Source: Planctomycetota bacterium (GTDB taxonomy: Bacteria > Planctomycetota > Phycisphaerae > Sedimentisphaerales > Anaerobacaceae). Taken from it: a stretch of 64,000 bases of DNA. Below are positions 15,963 to 25,746 of the stretch, piece after piece (the stretch's first letter is position 1; each line of letters begins with the position of its first letter). The position numbers were made by a program, and so were the translations under genes. Location: contig VRUL01000001.1 of the NCBI GenBank assembly GCA_019456145.1, positions 372,001 to 436,000 on the forward strand, in the 5' to 3' direction. Under the pieces are notes generated by a model, which saw only the letters and a list, made by a program, of their open reading frames with translations, searched no databases and was not told the DNA's origin.

Positions 15963-18230
15963 ATGGCAGCAAAGGACAGCAAAAGGGATTGTGTTGTAAA
16001 TAAAATGAGGTATTTGGTCCTGGTGTGCACGGTTTTGTGCGTCAGCTCGTCGGTGTGGGCGAAGTGGAAACCTGCTAAAGGGCCTTTGATGACTCAATGG
16101 GCCAAGGATGTATCACCTAAGAAGGTCCACCGTGAGTATCCGCGGCCTCAGATGGTGCGCAAGAGCTGGCAGAATCTTAACGGTCTTTGGGAATACTCCA
16201 TTACAGCCCGGGAAGCGGAGCAGCCGGAAGAGTTCGACGGCCAGATTCTCGTGCCATTTCCGGTTGAGTCGGCTTTGTCGGGTGTGATGAAGAAGGTGGG
16301 TGAAGATAACCGGCTGTGGTATCGGCGAACATTTAAGGTATCCGGCAGGTGGAGGAAAGGCAAGCGGGTTTTGCTGCACTTTGGTGCGGTTGACTGGGAC
16401 ACAACGGTGTGGGTCAACGGCGAAGAGCTCGGCAATCATAAGGGCGGATACGATGCGTTTACATTCGATATTACCGATGTGCTGAAAAAATCGGGATCGC
16501 AGGAAATCGTTCTATCCGTGTGGGACCCGACGAACGACGGGAGCCAGCCCCGCGGTAAGCAGGTGAAAAAACCGGGCGGTATCATGTACACGGCGGTTAC
16601 GGGGATATGGCAGACTGTTTGGCTGGAGCCGGTGCCTGAAACGTATATCTCCGGGATCAAGATTGTCCCTGACGTCGATAACAGCGTCGTAGAAGTAGAG
16701 GTTGATACCGTAGGTGACATCGACCAATATGAATTAAAATTTTTAGTTAAAGGCGGGGGCCGTTTACAGATATCCGGAGGTTCGCCCGGTCTCAAAAAAC
16801 GCAAAATCAAGATGACCAGTCCAAAGCTCTGGTCACCGGATTCTCCCTTCCTTTATGACCTCGAAATAAAGTTGATGAAAGACAAAAAGACCCTTGATAA
16901 AGTGGACAGCTACTTCGGCATGCGCAAGATAGAGGTCAAGAAGGACGAAGCCGGGATAAACCGTTTGTTTTTGAATGACAAGGTTTTGTTTCAGTATGGC
17001 CCGCTGGACCAGGGCTGGTGGCCTGATGGATTGTATACGGCGCCGACGGATGAAGCCCTTCGCTACGACATCGAGGTGTTGAAGAAACTCGGCTGTAATA
17101 TGCTGCGAAAACACGTCAAGGTAGAACCGGCGCGACTTTACTACTGGTGCGACAAGCTTGGGCTGATGGTCTGGCAGGACATGGCCAGCGGCAATAATAA
17201 AGGGGACCAGGCACGTGAGCAGTTCGAATTGGAGCTGAAACGACTCGTGGAGGGTTTCCGCAATCATCCGAGCATCATTATGTGGGTGCCGTTTAACGAG
17301 GGCTGGGGACAGCACGACACGCCCCGCTATGCGGCTTTGGTTAAAAAGTGGGATCCGACTCGTTTGGTGAACGAGTCCAGCGGGTGGGCGAACAAGGAAT
17401 CCGGCGACGTGCGCGATATTCACAGCTATCCCGGTCCTGCGAGACCTCCGAACGAGGACAAGCGGGTAGCTGTGCTGGGCGAGTTCGGCGGTCTTGGGCT
17501 GCCTGTTAAAGGGCATACCTGGCAGGCTGAGAAGAACTGGGGTTATCGCAGTTATGAAACCAGGTCGGCATTGACGAAAGCGTACGTGACTTTGCTGGGC
17601 AATCTTCGGCCTCTGATTGGGAGGGGACTTTCGGCCGCTGTTTACACACAGACAACGGATGTTGAGGTTGAGGTCAACGGATATATGACCTACGACCGTG
17701 CGATGGTCAAAGCGGATATTAAACAGATGGCCGAGGCGGCCCGCAAGCTGTACCTGCCGCCCCCGATAATCAAAACGATTGTGCCGACATCACAGGAGCA
17801 GGGTATCGAATGGAGTTATACTACGAGCAAGCCGCGTGGCGGGTGGCAGAAAGCGGGATTCGACGACTCTTCCTGGAAGAAAGGGATGGGCGGTTTCGGT
17901 ACCAAAAGTACGCCCGGGGCGGTTGTGCGTACCGAGTGGAATACATCGGACATCTGGTTACGGCGCAAGTTTGAGTTGAAAGACAAAAATTTTGATCAAC
18001 CGCATCTGCAAATTCACCATGATGAGGATGCCAAGGTTTATATCAACGGTCAACTCGCGGCTGAACTGAAAGGCTATACTTCGGATTATACAACGGCTTC
18101 TATCGGTGGAAAGGGGCGCGAAGCGCTGAAAGTCGGTGTTAATTGCATAGCCGTGCACTGCCATCAGACCGGAGGTGGACAATATATCGACGTGGGTTTG
18201 TCTGACGTTGTCGAACAGCCGGTTAAATAA
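15963..18230 (+). CDS. Secreted glycoside hydrolase family 2 protein
   Basis: 755 residues. Domains in order: sugar-binding jelly roll (NLNGLWEYSI, LWYRRTF, HFGAVDWDTTVWVNG), an immunoglobulin-like region, the TIM barrel (GCNMLRKHVKVEP, WQDMASG), and a C-terminal jelly roll (WLRRKF, AKVYINGQLAAEL). The acid/base Glu is in WVPFNEGWGQHD and the nucleophile Glu is probably in VLGEFGGLGL. A signal peptide begins at MRYLVLVCTVL, residue 15; the start at 15963 has GGGGATAG ahead of it, while 16005 is a shorter alternative. Specificity (beta-galactosidase, glucuronidase or other) cannot be told from sequence. It overlaps the fumarase gene by 8 bp at the end (convergent). Confidence 0.88.
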   Translation: MAAKDSKRDCVVNKMRYLVLVCTVLCVSSSVWAKWKPAKGPLMTQWAKDVSPKKVHREYPRPQMVRKSWQNLNGLWEYSITAREAEQPEEFDGQILVPFPVESALSGVMKKVGEDNRLWYRRTFKVSGRWRKGKRVLLHFGAVDWDTTVWVNGEELGNHKGGYDAFTFDITDVLKKSGSQEIVLSVWDPTNDGSQPRGKQVKKPGGIMYTAVTGIWQTVWLEPVPETYISGIKIVPDVDNSVVEVEVDTVGDIDQYELKFLVKGGGRLQISGGSPGLKKRKIKMTSPKLWSPDSPFLYDLEIKLMKDKKTLDKVDSYFGMRKIEVKKDEAGINRLFLNDKVLFQYGPLDQGWWPDGLYTAPTDEALRYDIEVLKKLGCNMLRKHVKVEPARLYYWCDKLGLMVWQDMASGNNKGDQAREQFELELKRLVEGFRNHPSIIMWVPFNEGWGQHDTPRYAALVKKWDPTRLVNESSGWANKESGDVRDIHSYPGPARPPNEDKRVAVLGEFGGLGLPVKGHTWQAEKNWGYRSYETRSALTKAYVTLLGNLRPLIGRGLSAAVYTQTTDVEVEVNGYMTYDRAMVKADIKQMAEAARKLYLPPPIIKTIVPTSQEQGIEWSYTTSKPRGGWQKAGFDDSSWKKGMGGFGTKSTPGAVVRTEWNTSDIWLRRKFELKDKNFDQPHLQIHHDEDAKVYINGQLAAELKGYTSDYTTASIGGKGREALKVGVNCIAVHCHQTGGGQYIDVGLSDVVEQPVK

Positions 18231-19086
18231 CGGCTGACTTGTGGCGGTGGCTGTGGCATTGGATGTTTACGGCCACCGGCAGCGACGCAATATGACATGG
18301 GGCTGTCTCGATTAAACAGGCAAGGGCTGTAGTGTCGCCACCGAGCCCCTGCGGTCCGAGGCCGAGCGCATTGACTGCCGTGAGCAAATCCGCTTCGAGC
18401 TTTGCGTAGAACTCGTCGCTGTTTCCTGTAGTGAGGTTTCGGCAGAGGGCCTTTTTGCTTAGCAGGCAGCTTAGTTCAAAATCTCCGCCAATCCCTACGC
18501 CCACAATAAACGGCGGACAGGCGTCGGCACCGGCCTGGCGGACGACATCAACAATCCAATCAATTATCCGGTTTTTTTGGGCGGTGGGATTGAACATTTT
18601 GAAGCGGCTTTTGTTCTCGCAGCCTCCGCCTTTAGTCATAACGGTCATCTTCAACGTATTGCCCGGCACAACATCGAGATGAATTACAGCAGGTGTGTTT
18701 GACCTTGTGTTGGTGCGTTTATTCAGAGGGTCGGTGATAACGCTTTTTCGCAGGTATCCTTTTTCGTAACCGGCGACAACACCGGCGTTGATTGCGTCGG
18801 ACAGTGTTGCTGTGTTCCGGGACGCCGGGGCCTTGACAGCGACGTCCGCACCCTGTTGGGCAAAGACTACGGCAAGGCCTGTATCCTGACAGAGTGGTAT
18901 TAATTCGGCCTTTGCTATGCGGGCGTTTTCGATAAGCTGGTTTAAAATGTTTGCCGCAGCAGGATTGGATTCTTTTTGTACGGCCTGCCGGAGAGCAGCC
19001 AAGACATCATCAGGCAACTCGTGAGCGGCTGCTATGCAAAGCGATTCTACGGTATCAACGATTTTTTGAAATTCGATGTATCGCAC
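18223..19086 (-). CDS. Class I fumarate hydratase, alpha subunit (orphan)
   Basis: 287 residues matching the N-terminal (alpha) domain of iron-sulfur class I fumarases and L-tartrate dehydratases: LCQDTGLAVVF (the Cys of a 4Fe-4S cluster), TKGGGCENKSRFKMFNPTA, ACPPFIVGVGIGG and GLGPQGLGGDTTALA. The start is a GTG at 19086 (VRYIEFQKIV). The usual partner (beta subunit) would be expected directly downstream, but the next gene there is the convergent GH2. The beta subunit is therefore elsewhere in the genome or missing. The enzyme normally interconverts fumarate and malate, or dehydrates tartrate, only as a complex. Confidence 0.88.
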   Translation of the reverse strand: MRYIEFQKIVDTVESLCIAAAHELPDDVLAALRQAVQKESNPAAANILNQLIENARIAKAELIPLCQDTGLAVVFAQQGADVAVKAPASRNTATLSDAINAGVVAGYEKGYLRKSVITDPLNKRTNTRSNTPAVIHLDVVPGNTLKMTVMTKGGGCENKSRFKMFNPTAQKNRIIDWIVDVVRQAGADACPPFIVGVGIGGDFELSCLLSKKALCRNLTTGNSDEFYAKLEADLLTAVNALGLGPQGLGGDTTALACLIETAPCHIASLPVAVNIQCHSHRHKSAVI

Positions 19087-19145
19087 AGTTCCTGCCCCGT
19101 GACCGTCGGGCGAATCCGCCCAGGGGGGAGTTTATTAACCACGAT

Positions 19146-21434
19146 TCACGAGACATTAACCTCGAAGGTTTTATAGGTTATATTGCCGAGGCTATCAGTG
19201 ATTTTGACTGCGATTATGTGCTCGCCGGGGTCCAATTTGTCTATGACAATCGTGAAATCTTCATCTGTAGTGTCATAGACCAGGTCGTCTGGCATAGTGC
19301 CTTTCCACTTGGCATTGCTGTCGACGGTATAGTTCAGTCTTCCGATCGCGCTGAATTTGTCTGACACCTGAAGCTTGAGTGTTATGGTTTTTTTATCTTT
19401 TTCGACAGAGTGCCTTTTAATAACCGGCGCGGTGTTATCAACAATAACCGGTTCACTAATTCTGGTTCCGGTCAGCTTGGTTTTAGTAGTATTGCTTCTT
19501 CCATCGCTTGTTGTGACTCTGACCTCGTATCTGCCGTCTTCCACGGTCTTTCCATCCCATTGAAAGTTGTCTGCTTCGAGCTCGTCTTTTAGTTCAATCC
19601 AGTTTGTTCTTCCTATTTTCCTGAAATCAATTTTGTAAATCAGCTTGTCACCGTTGTCATCTTTGGCCTTATAGCTGATTTTGAACTCACCTTTTTTGCT
19701 GGTGGTTGCGATTCTGCTGACGCTGACCGATTCTATTTTCGGCGCCAAATTCGGGACAGTGCTGGCAACAGCAATTTCCCTTATAATCGGTGTTTGTGAG
19801 CCGTTTTTGCTTTGTAATACGAGTTTATATTGGCAGAACCTTCCGAGGGGGCATCGCAACTGGACGGGCTGTGTCACTTCTGCCAGGCTGGTCCAGCTTG
19901 AAAAAGTCGGGTCGTTGATATCCTTAACGTTTCCGCTTCGAGAGGCCACGCTGACTTTGCAGCCCTGTGGAATATCGGCTTCGATTTGGAGTTTGCCCCA
20001 TGTAGCCGGCTGACCGGCATCTATAAGGTCAGAAGTGTATGTACCCTCGGAAGCGAAACTGGAGCTTAACTTTATCAACTTTGCAGGATTCGCTGTTCCG
20101 AGATACACAAAGTCTTTCCGGACGTTTACGGCGGTTATCTGTGAAGCCTGTTTATCCTCATATATAATTGTCTGCTGCTCCGAGGCCGGGTCGACGGTGA
20201 AAAGCTGTGCATTGTTTCCGGTTCCGACGAGCAGTTTGTTTTCTTTTTCAGCCAGGCAGAAGAAGACGGCAGCCTCGTTGAATATATCTGTCACGAAACC
20301 ATCCGGGGTTATTTTGTATATGTAACTTGCCTTTCCGGGCCTTGCCGGCTTCCGCGCAGGCGAGGATTTTTTAGCCGATGTTTTACTGGTTCCTCCTTTT
20401 ATATTTGCAATTTTAAGTTTCAGTCCACCTTTGGTGTCACCTGCCGACTTTGACGGTTTTGTCTCAGGCCGACCAGCCAAAGGTGACTGTGCGGCAAATT
20501 TAGTCTGTGCCTGGACAATCTTTGCAGATGTTGCTGCAGCGTGCAAATAGCCGTCTTCTGTAAATAATAAAGCAGTAATCTCCGGCTGGTCGCTATCGTA
20601 TAAAACCGTAGCTGTATTAGTGCGTGGATTTATCTTGTATACCAGTCCCCTGCTGTCACTTCCGGCATAAATAAAACCGTCCTTCCCCGCAGCAAGTGAA
20701 AGTATGTTTTTGTCCTGGCTGTCGTAAAGAAGTTGCGGTTTTTTCCCCGAAGGGCTGAGCTTGTAAATCTTTCCTTCGGGCCCTGTTCCGAGATAAATGT
20801 TACCGCCTGTATCGATAGTTATTGCGAAGATATATTTGACCTCATTCGGCTCAAAAATCACTTCATATTTGTTGTTTTTGAAGCGGCAGAGCCTGCATTT
20901 ATCCCCGCTTATCCCGGCTAACAACCTTCCGGAGACATCAGTTGCCATCGCAAAGATATGCTCGTTTGAGAGATAATCGTCGTCCTGGACTGTATTTGGG
21001 TCGTTAGGCTCGTTTGCATCCTTATTCTCTTTGGCTTTCTTGGCCTTGACTTTGGCCTTGTCTTTGGCCTTTTTGGGGGCGGGTTTTTCCCGGGACTTCT
21101 TCGGATAAATCTTTGTCAGTTTTCCGAGACTGTATTTATAGATACCACCATTAGGGCTTGTTCCGACATAAACGGTCCCGCCGCTAACAACGATGCTGTT
21201 TATCGACCAGACATCTTCGAAGTCGTCCACCGGCGTCTCCCAGGCATTTCCGAGTTGAATAGTCCCTCGTGAGCCAACCACAATATTTTCGATTTTGCCC
21301 TTCAACAGGTCTGAACTGCTGGCGTGACGTGTAATCTTGCTACTAACGGCCAGAGAAGCTGAACTTAACAGAAGAGAGATTAAAGCCGCAGTTACCAGTG
21401 CGAATCTGGAATTAACGTGAGATTGATGTTTCAT
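19146..21434 (-). CDS. Secreted beta-propeller protein with Ig-like C-terminus
   Basis: 762 residues. A signal peptide (about residues 12-30, LVTAALISLLLSSASLA) is followed by repeated short strands of the form IYLGTGPEGKIYKL, FIYAGSDSRGLVYKI and LLVGTGNNAQLFTV, typical of a seven-bladed-type propeller. A Lys/Ala/Glu-rich linker interrupts it near residues 110-150 and a second low-complexity linker near 320-365. The last about 200 residues (KISYKAKDDNGDKLIYKIDFR, then VSDKFSAIGRLNYTVD) look like Ig/fibronectin sandwiches. No catalytic residues recognised. It is 70 bp downstream of the S55 peptidase gene, so the two are probably coexpressed. Confidence 0.7.
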   Translation of the reverse strand: MKHQSHVNSRFALVTAALISLLLSSASLAVSSKITRHASSSDLLKGKIENIVVGSRGTIQLGNAWETPVDDFEDVWSINSIVVSGGTVYVGTSPNGGIYKYSLGKLTKIYPKKSREKPAPKKAKDKAKVKAKKAKENKDANEPNDPNTVQDDDYLSNEHIFAMATDVSGRLLAGISGDKCRLCRFKNNKYEVIFEPNEVKYIFAITIDTGGNIYLGTGPEGKIYKLSPSGKKPQLLYDSQDKNILSLAAGKDGFIYAGSDSRGLVYKINPRTNTATVLYDSDQPEITALLFTEDGYLHAAATSAKIVQAQTKFAAQSPLAGRPETKPSKSAGDTKGGLKLKIANIKGGTSKTSAKKSSPARKPARPGKASYIYKITPDGFVTDIFNEAAVFFCLAEKENKLLVGTGNNAQLFTVDPASEQQTIIYEDKQASQITAVNVRKDFVYLGTANPAKLIKLSSSFASEGTYTSDLIDAGQPATWGKLQIEADIPQGCKVSVASRSGNVKDINDPTFSSWTSLAEVTQPVQLRCPLGRFCQYKLVLQSKNGSQTPIIREIAVASTVPNLAPKIESVSVSRIATTSKKGEFKISYKAKDDNGDKLIYKIDFRKIGRTNWIELKDELEADNFQWDGKTVEDGRYEVRVTTSDGRSNTTKTKLTGTRISEPVIVDNTAPVIKRHSVEKDKKTITLKLQVSDKFSAIGRLNYTVDSNAKWKGTMPDDLVYDTTDEDFTIVIDKLDPGEHIIAVKITDSLGNITYKTFEVNVS

Positions 21435-21504
21435 AACAAGTCCTCGAACAAAAATATCATATTTTGGTATCTCGTATTGCGTATAGCGTTTCGTGCATCA
21501 TGTC

Positions 21505-23364
21505 TTATTTTTCTACGGTTATACGGACAACTTTCCTATCTATAATGACTGTGCCGGAGTCGAGTCTTTTTTCGAGCCAATGTTGATATGGCTGTATTCT
21601 GAGCGTTCTTTTGGCATTCTGTAAGATGAGCATTTTTGTTGGCGGTAAATAAGGAAGCTCCGCCTTTTCTATCGTAATCCCACCGGAGGGTAATGCCAAA
21701 ATGCAATACAACTTATCTCTTCTGATATTAAGAAGGTACTTCAAGCTCTCCATCAGGCCCTGGAAATTCTGGGGGACAAGTCTGTATGACGCAGATTTCC
21801 TAAGAAACATCTCGTATCCGAATCCGCCGCAGATAGTCAGCTCATAACTTCCAGGCGCCAGATTATCAGGAATCCGGAAGCTGCAGTTGTATTTTTTCAT
21901 TCCGGCCAGGACTGATTCAATAACAACAGTGATCTCGATATTCTGGCCTGCCTTTACTTTTGAATCGGACAAATCGATGGACCATATATGTGAAACGATG
22001 CTTTTGGGGATTATTCTGATATCAAAATCGAGTGATTTTATATTAACTTTTTTGTATGGATTGTTCATAAGCATAGTGACCGGGCTAACACTTTCCATTA
22101 GCATCTCAATCATGCCCATATCCGTGGAGACATTTTCAAAAGTAATCGTTTCCTGGTCTTCTACTCCGATAGCCACCTTGTACTGAATCGTATGGTCCGG
22201 CGGCAAATCTCCCAACCGGAGACCAGCTCCCATGACAGTCGAACGTATTAACATTGGAGTAAGCGACAGATGATGAGCAACGTGACAGTTGTATACCCGT
22301 TTACCGGTGTCTCTGTAATCGTCAATCGTTATGGTCAGAGGGAAAATGTGCGGTTTTTCACCGATTCTTCCGATGATTGCCGTTGACTCGTCCCGTGTAA
22401 GTGTACCGACTATCTTGATCGCACTGGCGAGCTTAATAGAGCGGGCAATGCTTGATACCACGGTGTGTACCTGGCCCGTGGCCATAGGCAAATTTATCGG
22501 TCCGTAACCGAGAAAGCTGTGCCCGAAGCCATACACCTTGTCACCGATGACTTCGGTTGCGGTGCCAACTGCTTCCATTGTTATATCGCCGGAGACTAAC
22601 GGGACTACCAGGCATGCCCCCGGGGCCAACTTTACATCCATGTCGATATCGAGACCTGCGCCAGGGCCCGGGCCTGAAACGACAGCAAACCCGAAAGGTT
22701 CGACCAGGGAGTTTAACTGTTCATTGACCTTAGCCGGCAAACCGGAGGTAACCAAAGGGCAGGGTAAAGCGGCGGCACCTGTGAGACTACGTTTGTTTGA
22801 GAGTGATTGAGCTGTAATTTGCTTATCAATTTGTGCAAAATCAATCGGCCTGGAAAAGTCCAGTGAGTAGCCATGTTGGGCGGCGCGCGGGCGCGGGCGG
22901 TTATCTCGTCCCACCCTGAGCATGTCCTTTATCAGCGTTACACCGTAGAGCGGGTCCTTGCTGTAAGTATACGCAGTAGCTAATGCGCCAGCCAACCTTC
23001 CATCGATATAGACCGGGGAACCACTGCAGCCCCAAACCGGACCTGTATGGATAAATCGCTCGTCGGTGCCCTGAACGAGAAACGAATCCCTTCCTGGTTC
23101 GTAATTTTTGATTATGCTTATAACATCCATTTCGAATTTTTCTATTTTAGTGCCGCTATAGCATGTAAGGCAATACGCCTTCATACCGGGCCGAATTTCA
23201 TCAATACCGATATATTTGGCCGAGTCCCATTGCTCGATCCCCGAATCTTGATTTCCGATGCCCGCGTGAGAATCCAGTATCGAGAAACGAGTGTCGAAAA
23301 GAGCTAAAAACAGCATGCACAGCAAGAAAATTCCTGTTTTTGATTCGCTTAGGATTTTTAACAT
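21505..23364 (-). CDS. SpoIVB-type (S55 family) serine peptidase domain protein
   Basis: 619 residues. The N-terminal hydrophobic stretch (about 10-30) is a signal or anchor. The peptidase-like region has IRPGMKAYCLTCYSGTKIEKFEMDVISII, the nucleophile loop GCSGSPVYIDGRLAGALATAY (about 112-132), and later GFGHSFLGYG and MATGQVHTV. The GxSGSP loop matches the S55 serine nucleophile; the catalytic His/Asp are not certain. In Bacillus SpoIVB acts in sporulation, but such proteins are common in planctomycetes without sporulation. It is followed by the beta-propeller gene. Confidence 0.78.
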   Translation of the reverse strand: MLKILSESKTGIFLLCMLFLALFDTRFSILDSHAGIGNQDSGIEQWDSAKYIGIDEIRPGMKAYCLTCYSGTKIEKFEMDVISIIKNYEPGRDSFLVQGTDERFIHTGPVWGCSGSPVYIDGRLAGALATAYTYSKDPLYGVTLIKDMLRVGRDNRPRPRAAQHGYSLDFSRPIDFAQIDKQITAQSLSNKRSLTGAAALPCPLVTSGLPAKVNEQLNSLVEPFGFAVVSGPGPGAGLDIDMDVKLAPGACLVVPLVSGDITMEAVGTATEVIGDKVYGFGHSFLGYGPINLPMATGQVHTVVSSIARSIKLASAIKIVGTLTRDESTAIIGRIGEKPHIFPLTITIDDYRDTGKRVYNCHVAHHLSLTPMLIRSTVMGAGLRLGDLPPDHTIQYKVAIGVEDQETITFENVSTDMGMIEMLMESVSPVTMLMNNPYKKVNIKSLDFDIRIIPKSIVSHIWSIDLSDSKVKAGQNIEITVVIESVLAGMKKYNCSFRIPDNLAPGSYELTICGGFGYEMFLRKSASYRLVPQNFQGLMESLKYLLNIRRDKLYCILALPSGGITIEKAELPYLPPTKMLILQNAKRTLRIQPYQHWLEKRLDSGTVIIDRKVVRITVEK

Positions 23365-23562
23365 CTACACCCTTTCGACTAATTGTTGACTAAATAGCGT
23401 TAGAAACATGACGCCAGAGGTGTCTTCAAATCTAACGTGATAAAATTTTAATCGTAGAACAGGTTTATTGCAAGACAAAAGAAAATTTGTTACAATTCCC
23501 GTTTAAGTGTACAATTGAATATTACATTTATTAAGCTATTTTAAGAAAGAGACGCAGGAAAG

Positions 23563-24501
23563 ATGAAGTCAGAGCATCGACATGAGCTAAAAACTAATGA
23601 ATTGGCCGAGTGGATTGCAAATTTGCCGCGGTGGGCTCGGGAAAATGGTACAATGGTTATTTCTGTCTCATTAGTAGCCGTGCTGGTCATAGGCTCGGCT
23701 CTTTGGTACTGGCGTAAAGCAAAGGTGGAATCAGTTCAAAACCAGCTCGATTTTACGAACCTTATCACCCGACTATCGCAAAGCAAAATGCAAGTGCTTA
23801 TGGGACAGTCCAGGGGAATAGATTCCTCTTATATGCTCGTCGAGACCGCGGCTAATTTCCAAAGCACTGCCGAGAATGTAACAGATGGTCAGATGGCCGC
23901 CCTGGCGCTAATTAAACGTGCAGAAGCCCTGCGTGCGGAATTGCATTATCGCCAACAGGCTGTGAGCCAGACAGATCTTCGCACGGCGATAAACCAGGCA
24001 AAGACTTCCTACACTAAAGCGATCGAGAAAGCCGCTGGCAATCCGTCATTAACAGCGATAGCAAGATTCGGCCTTGGACTTTGTGAAGAAGAAATTGGTA
24101 ACTTCGACGGGGCAGAGCAAATATATCGTGACATTGTTTCAAACGGTGACTTCGAAGGCACGACAGCCCTTGCCAAGGCCAGGCAGCGTCTGGAAACGAT
24201 GTCCGATTATCGGCAAAAGATAGTCTTTAAGGCTGCGCCAAAGCCGGCGTTTCCTGAGTTTTTACAGCCACCGATCCCGCTGCGCCCCATCGATGATACT
24301 GTATTTCCTCAGGACCCAAATCGTATCCCTGTGGTTCCCGAGGTCAAAATGGGACCGGAACCCAATCCTGCCCTTTTGGTTCCCAAGGTCAAAATAGAGC
24401 CTGAACCAAACGGTGTCTCTGAGTCCCTCAAGATCAATCTCCGGCCCCAGGCGCCGAATCTTACCCCTGTAGTTCCTGACATTAATGTACCCGGCGAATA
24501 A
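23563..24501 (+). CDS. Membrane-anchored tetratricopeptide-like protein
   Basis: 312 residues with one membrane helix at about residues 31-50 (MVISVSLVAVLVIGSALWYW) after a short charged N-tail, the arrangement of YfgM/ancillary SecYEG TPR proteins. A TPR-like segment (about 125-225) includes YTKAIEKAAGNPSLTAIARFGLGLCEEEIGNFDGAEQIY. The C-terminal 80 residues are a proline-rich, low-complexity tail with repeated PxxPExxxxPEPN-like units. The last 17 bp overlap the start of the pseudouridine synthase gene, implying translation coupling. Function in protein export or envelope assembly is an inference. Confidence 0.68.
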   Translation: MKSEHRHELKTNELAEWIANLPRWARENGTMVISVSLVAVLVIGSALWYWRKAKVESVQNQLDFTNLITRLSQSKMQVLMGQSRGIDSSYMLVETAANFQSTAENVTDGQMAALALIKRAEALRAELHYRQQAVSQTDLRTAINQAKTSYTKAIEKAAGNPSLTAIARFGLGLCEEEIGNFDGAEQIYRDIVSNGDFEGTTALAKARQRLETMSDYRQKIVFKAAPKPAFPEFLQPPIPLRPIDDTVFPQDPNRIPVVPEVKMGPEPNPALLVPKVKIEPEPNGVSESLKINLRPQAPNLTPVVPDINVPGE

Positions 24502-25492
24502 TTCACAAAGCGAAATGCCAGATGAGAGCAGTGGCCCCTTGAGGCTTCAAGTGGGAAGCTCAATCAAGGAACGGAGGGTTGATAAATATCTCCACGGGCG
24601 GTTCAGTAACTTCAGCCGGGCCATGCTCCAGAAGCAAATCGGCGCAGGCTCGGTCAAGGTCAACGGCAAAATAGTCAAGCCCAGCTTTAAGCTAAGTCCT
24701 GGGGACAACATCGAATTGACACTGCCGGAGCTTCCGAGCAAGGAGATTTTGCCTGAAGATATCCCTCTGAATATCATCTACGAAGATGAAGATATGATTA
24801 TCCTCAACAAGCAGGCAGATATGGTTGTTCACCCAGCCCGCAGCAACACTCACGGTACGCTTGTAAACGCCCTTGTGTTTTATTCCGAGAAGCTATCGAG
24901 CGGTCTTGGTGAGTTCCGGCCCGGTATCGTGCATCGGCTCGACAGAGATACGACGGGCGTTATGATCGTTGCAAAAAACAATGCCGCCCAGTGGAAGATT
25001 GCCAAACAGTTTGAACACCGGCAGGTCAACAAAACTTATCTTGCTATTGTGCATGGCGTGCCTGAGCTGACGTCCGACCGTATCAGTGCACCACTGGGGG
25101 TAAACCCAAGAGTAAGAGAAAAGTACGCAATCAGGCCTGGAGTCGGTAAGGAATCAATTACTTTTTACGAGGTTGTTGAAAGTTTTCGGGGCTTTTCCCT
25201 GTTGAAGCTGAGACCGAAAACCGGCCGAACGCATCAAATCCGCGTCCATCTCTCATATATAAAGCATCCCATTGCCGCTGACGATAAGTATGGTGGCAAG
25301 CTCGTTTACCCCTGGCAATTAAAAGATACTGAAACCACCGTTGAGGAGCCGGTCGTAAGCCGTTTTGCACTTCACGCCTCAACCATCGAGTTCAAGCACC
25401 CAACCACCTCCGAAATGGTAAAATTCGAGGCCCCCCTGCCTGAAGATATGCAAAACCTGCTCGAAATGCTGCGAAAATATCGAAAGCTCTGA
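24485..25492 (+). CDS. RluA-family 23S rRNA pseudouridine synthase (RluD type)
   Basis: 335 residues with an N-terminal S4 domain (RVDKYLHGRFSNFSRAMLQKQIGAGSVKVNGK) and a pseudouridine synthase core containing PGIVHRLDRDTTGVMIVAKNN, the family motif II with catalytic Asp. The S4 domain plus this core is the RluD/RluC-like architecture, which modifies several uridines of 23S rRNA. The ATG at 24485 overlaps the TPR gene; an alternative start is at 24515. Specific target sites cannot be assigned. Confidence 0.9.
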   Translation: MYPANNSQSEMPDESSGPLRLQVGSSIKERRVDKYLHGRFSNFSRAMLQKQIGAGSVKVNGKIVKPSFKLSPGDNIELTLPELPSKEILPEDIPLNIIYEDEDMIILNKQADMVVHPARSNTHGTLVNALVFYSEKLSSGLGEFRPGIVHRLDRDTTGVMIVAKNNAAQWKIAKQFEHRQVNKTYLAIVHGVPELTSDRISAPLGVNPRVREKYAIRPGVGKESITFYEVVESFRGFSLLKLRPKTGRTHQIRVHLSYIKHPIAADDKYGGKLVYPWQLKDTETTVEEPVVSRFALHASTIEFKHPTTSEMVKFEAPLPEDMQNLLEMLRKYRKL

Positions 25493-25525
25493 GGGATTCT
25501 TATATTACGCCGGCGGAAGTGGAAT

Positions 25526-25675
25526 TTATTCTATGGCCTTTATTCCTGGGGCAGTTTTTCCAGGTCCGGTAACGAGTTCAATATGAATTCGTTCGATCAA
25601 GAAACGTTCATCATTTGAAGTAAGCTTAAGATGTAAGCTTCTTAATCCTTTATCGTCCTCGGCTTTAAGAGCCAT
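25526..25675 (-). CDS. Small hypothetical ORF, 49 residues
   Basis: An open frame of 49 codons (MALKAEDDKGLRSLHL to PGIKAIE) with no clear Shine-Dalgarno sequence. The frame continues about 13 codons further upstream without a start, so this may be a decayed gene fragment rather than a functional peptide. It lies between rluA-like and the HEPN gene. No family recognised. Confidence 0.25.
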   Translation of the reverse strand: MALKAEDDKGLRSLHLKLTSNDERFLIERIHIELVTGPGKTAPGIKAIE

Positions 25676-25746
25676 TCGATTTAAAACATCCGCAGTATAA
25701 ACTTGATGAAAAACCGACAGTTATCTTCCCCCAAAATCATGTTTTT

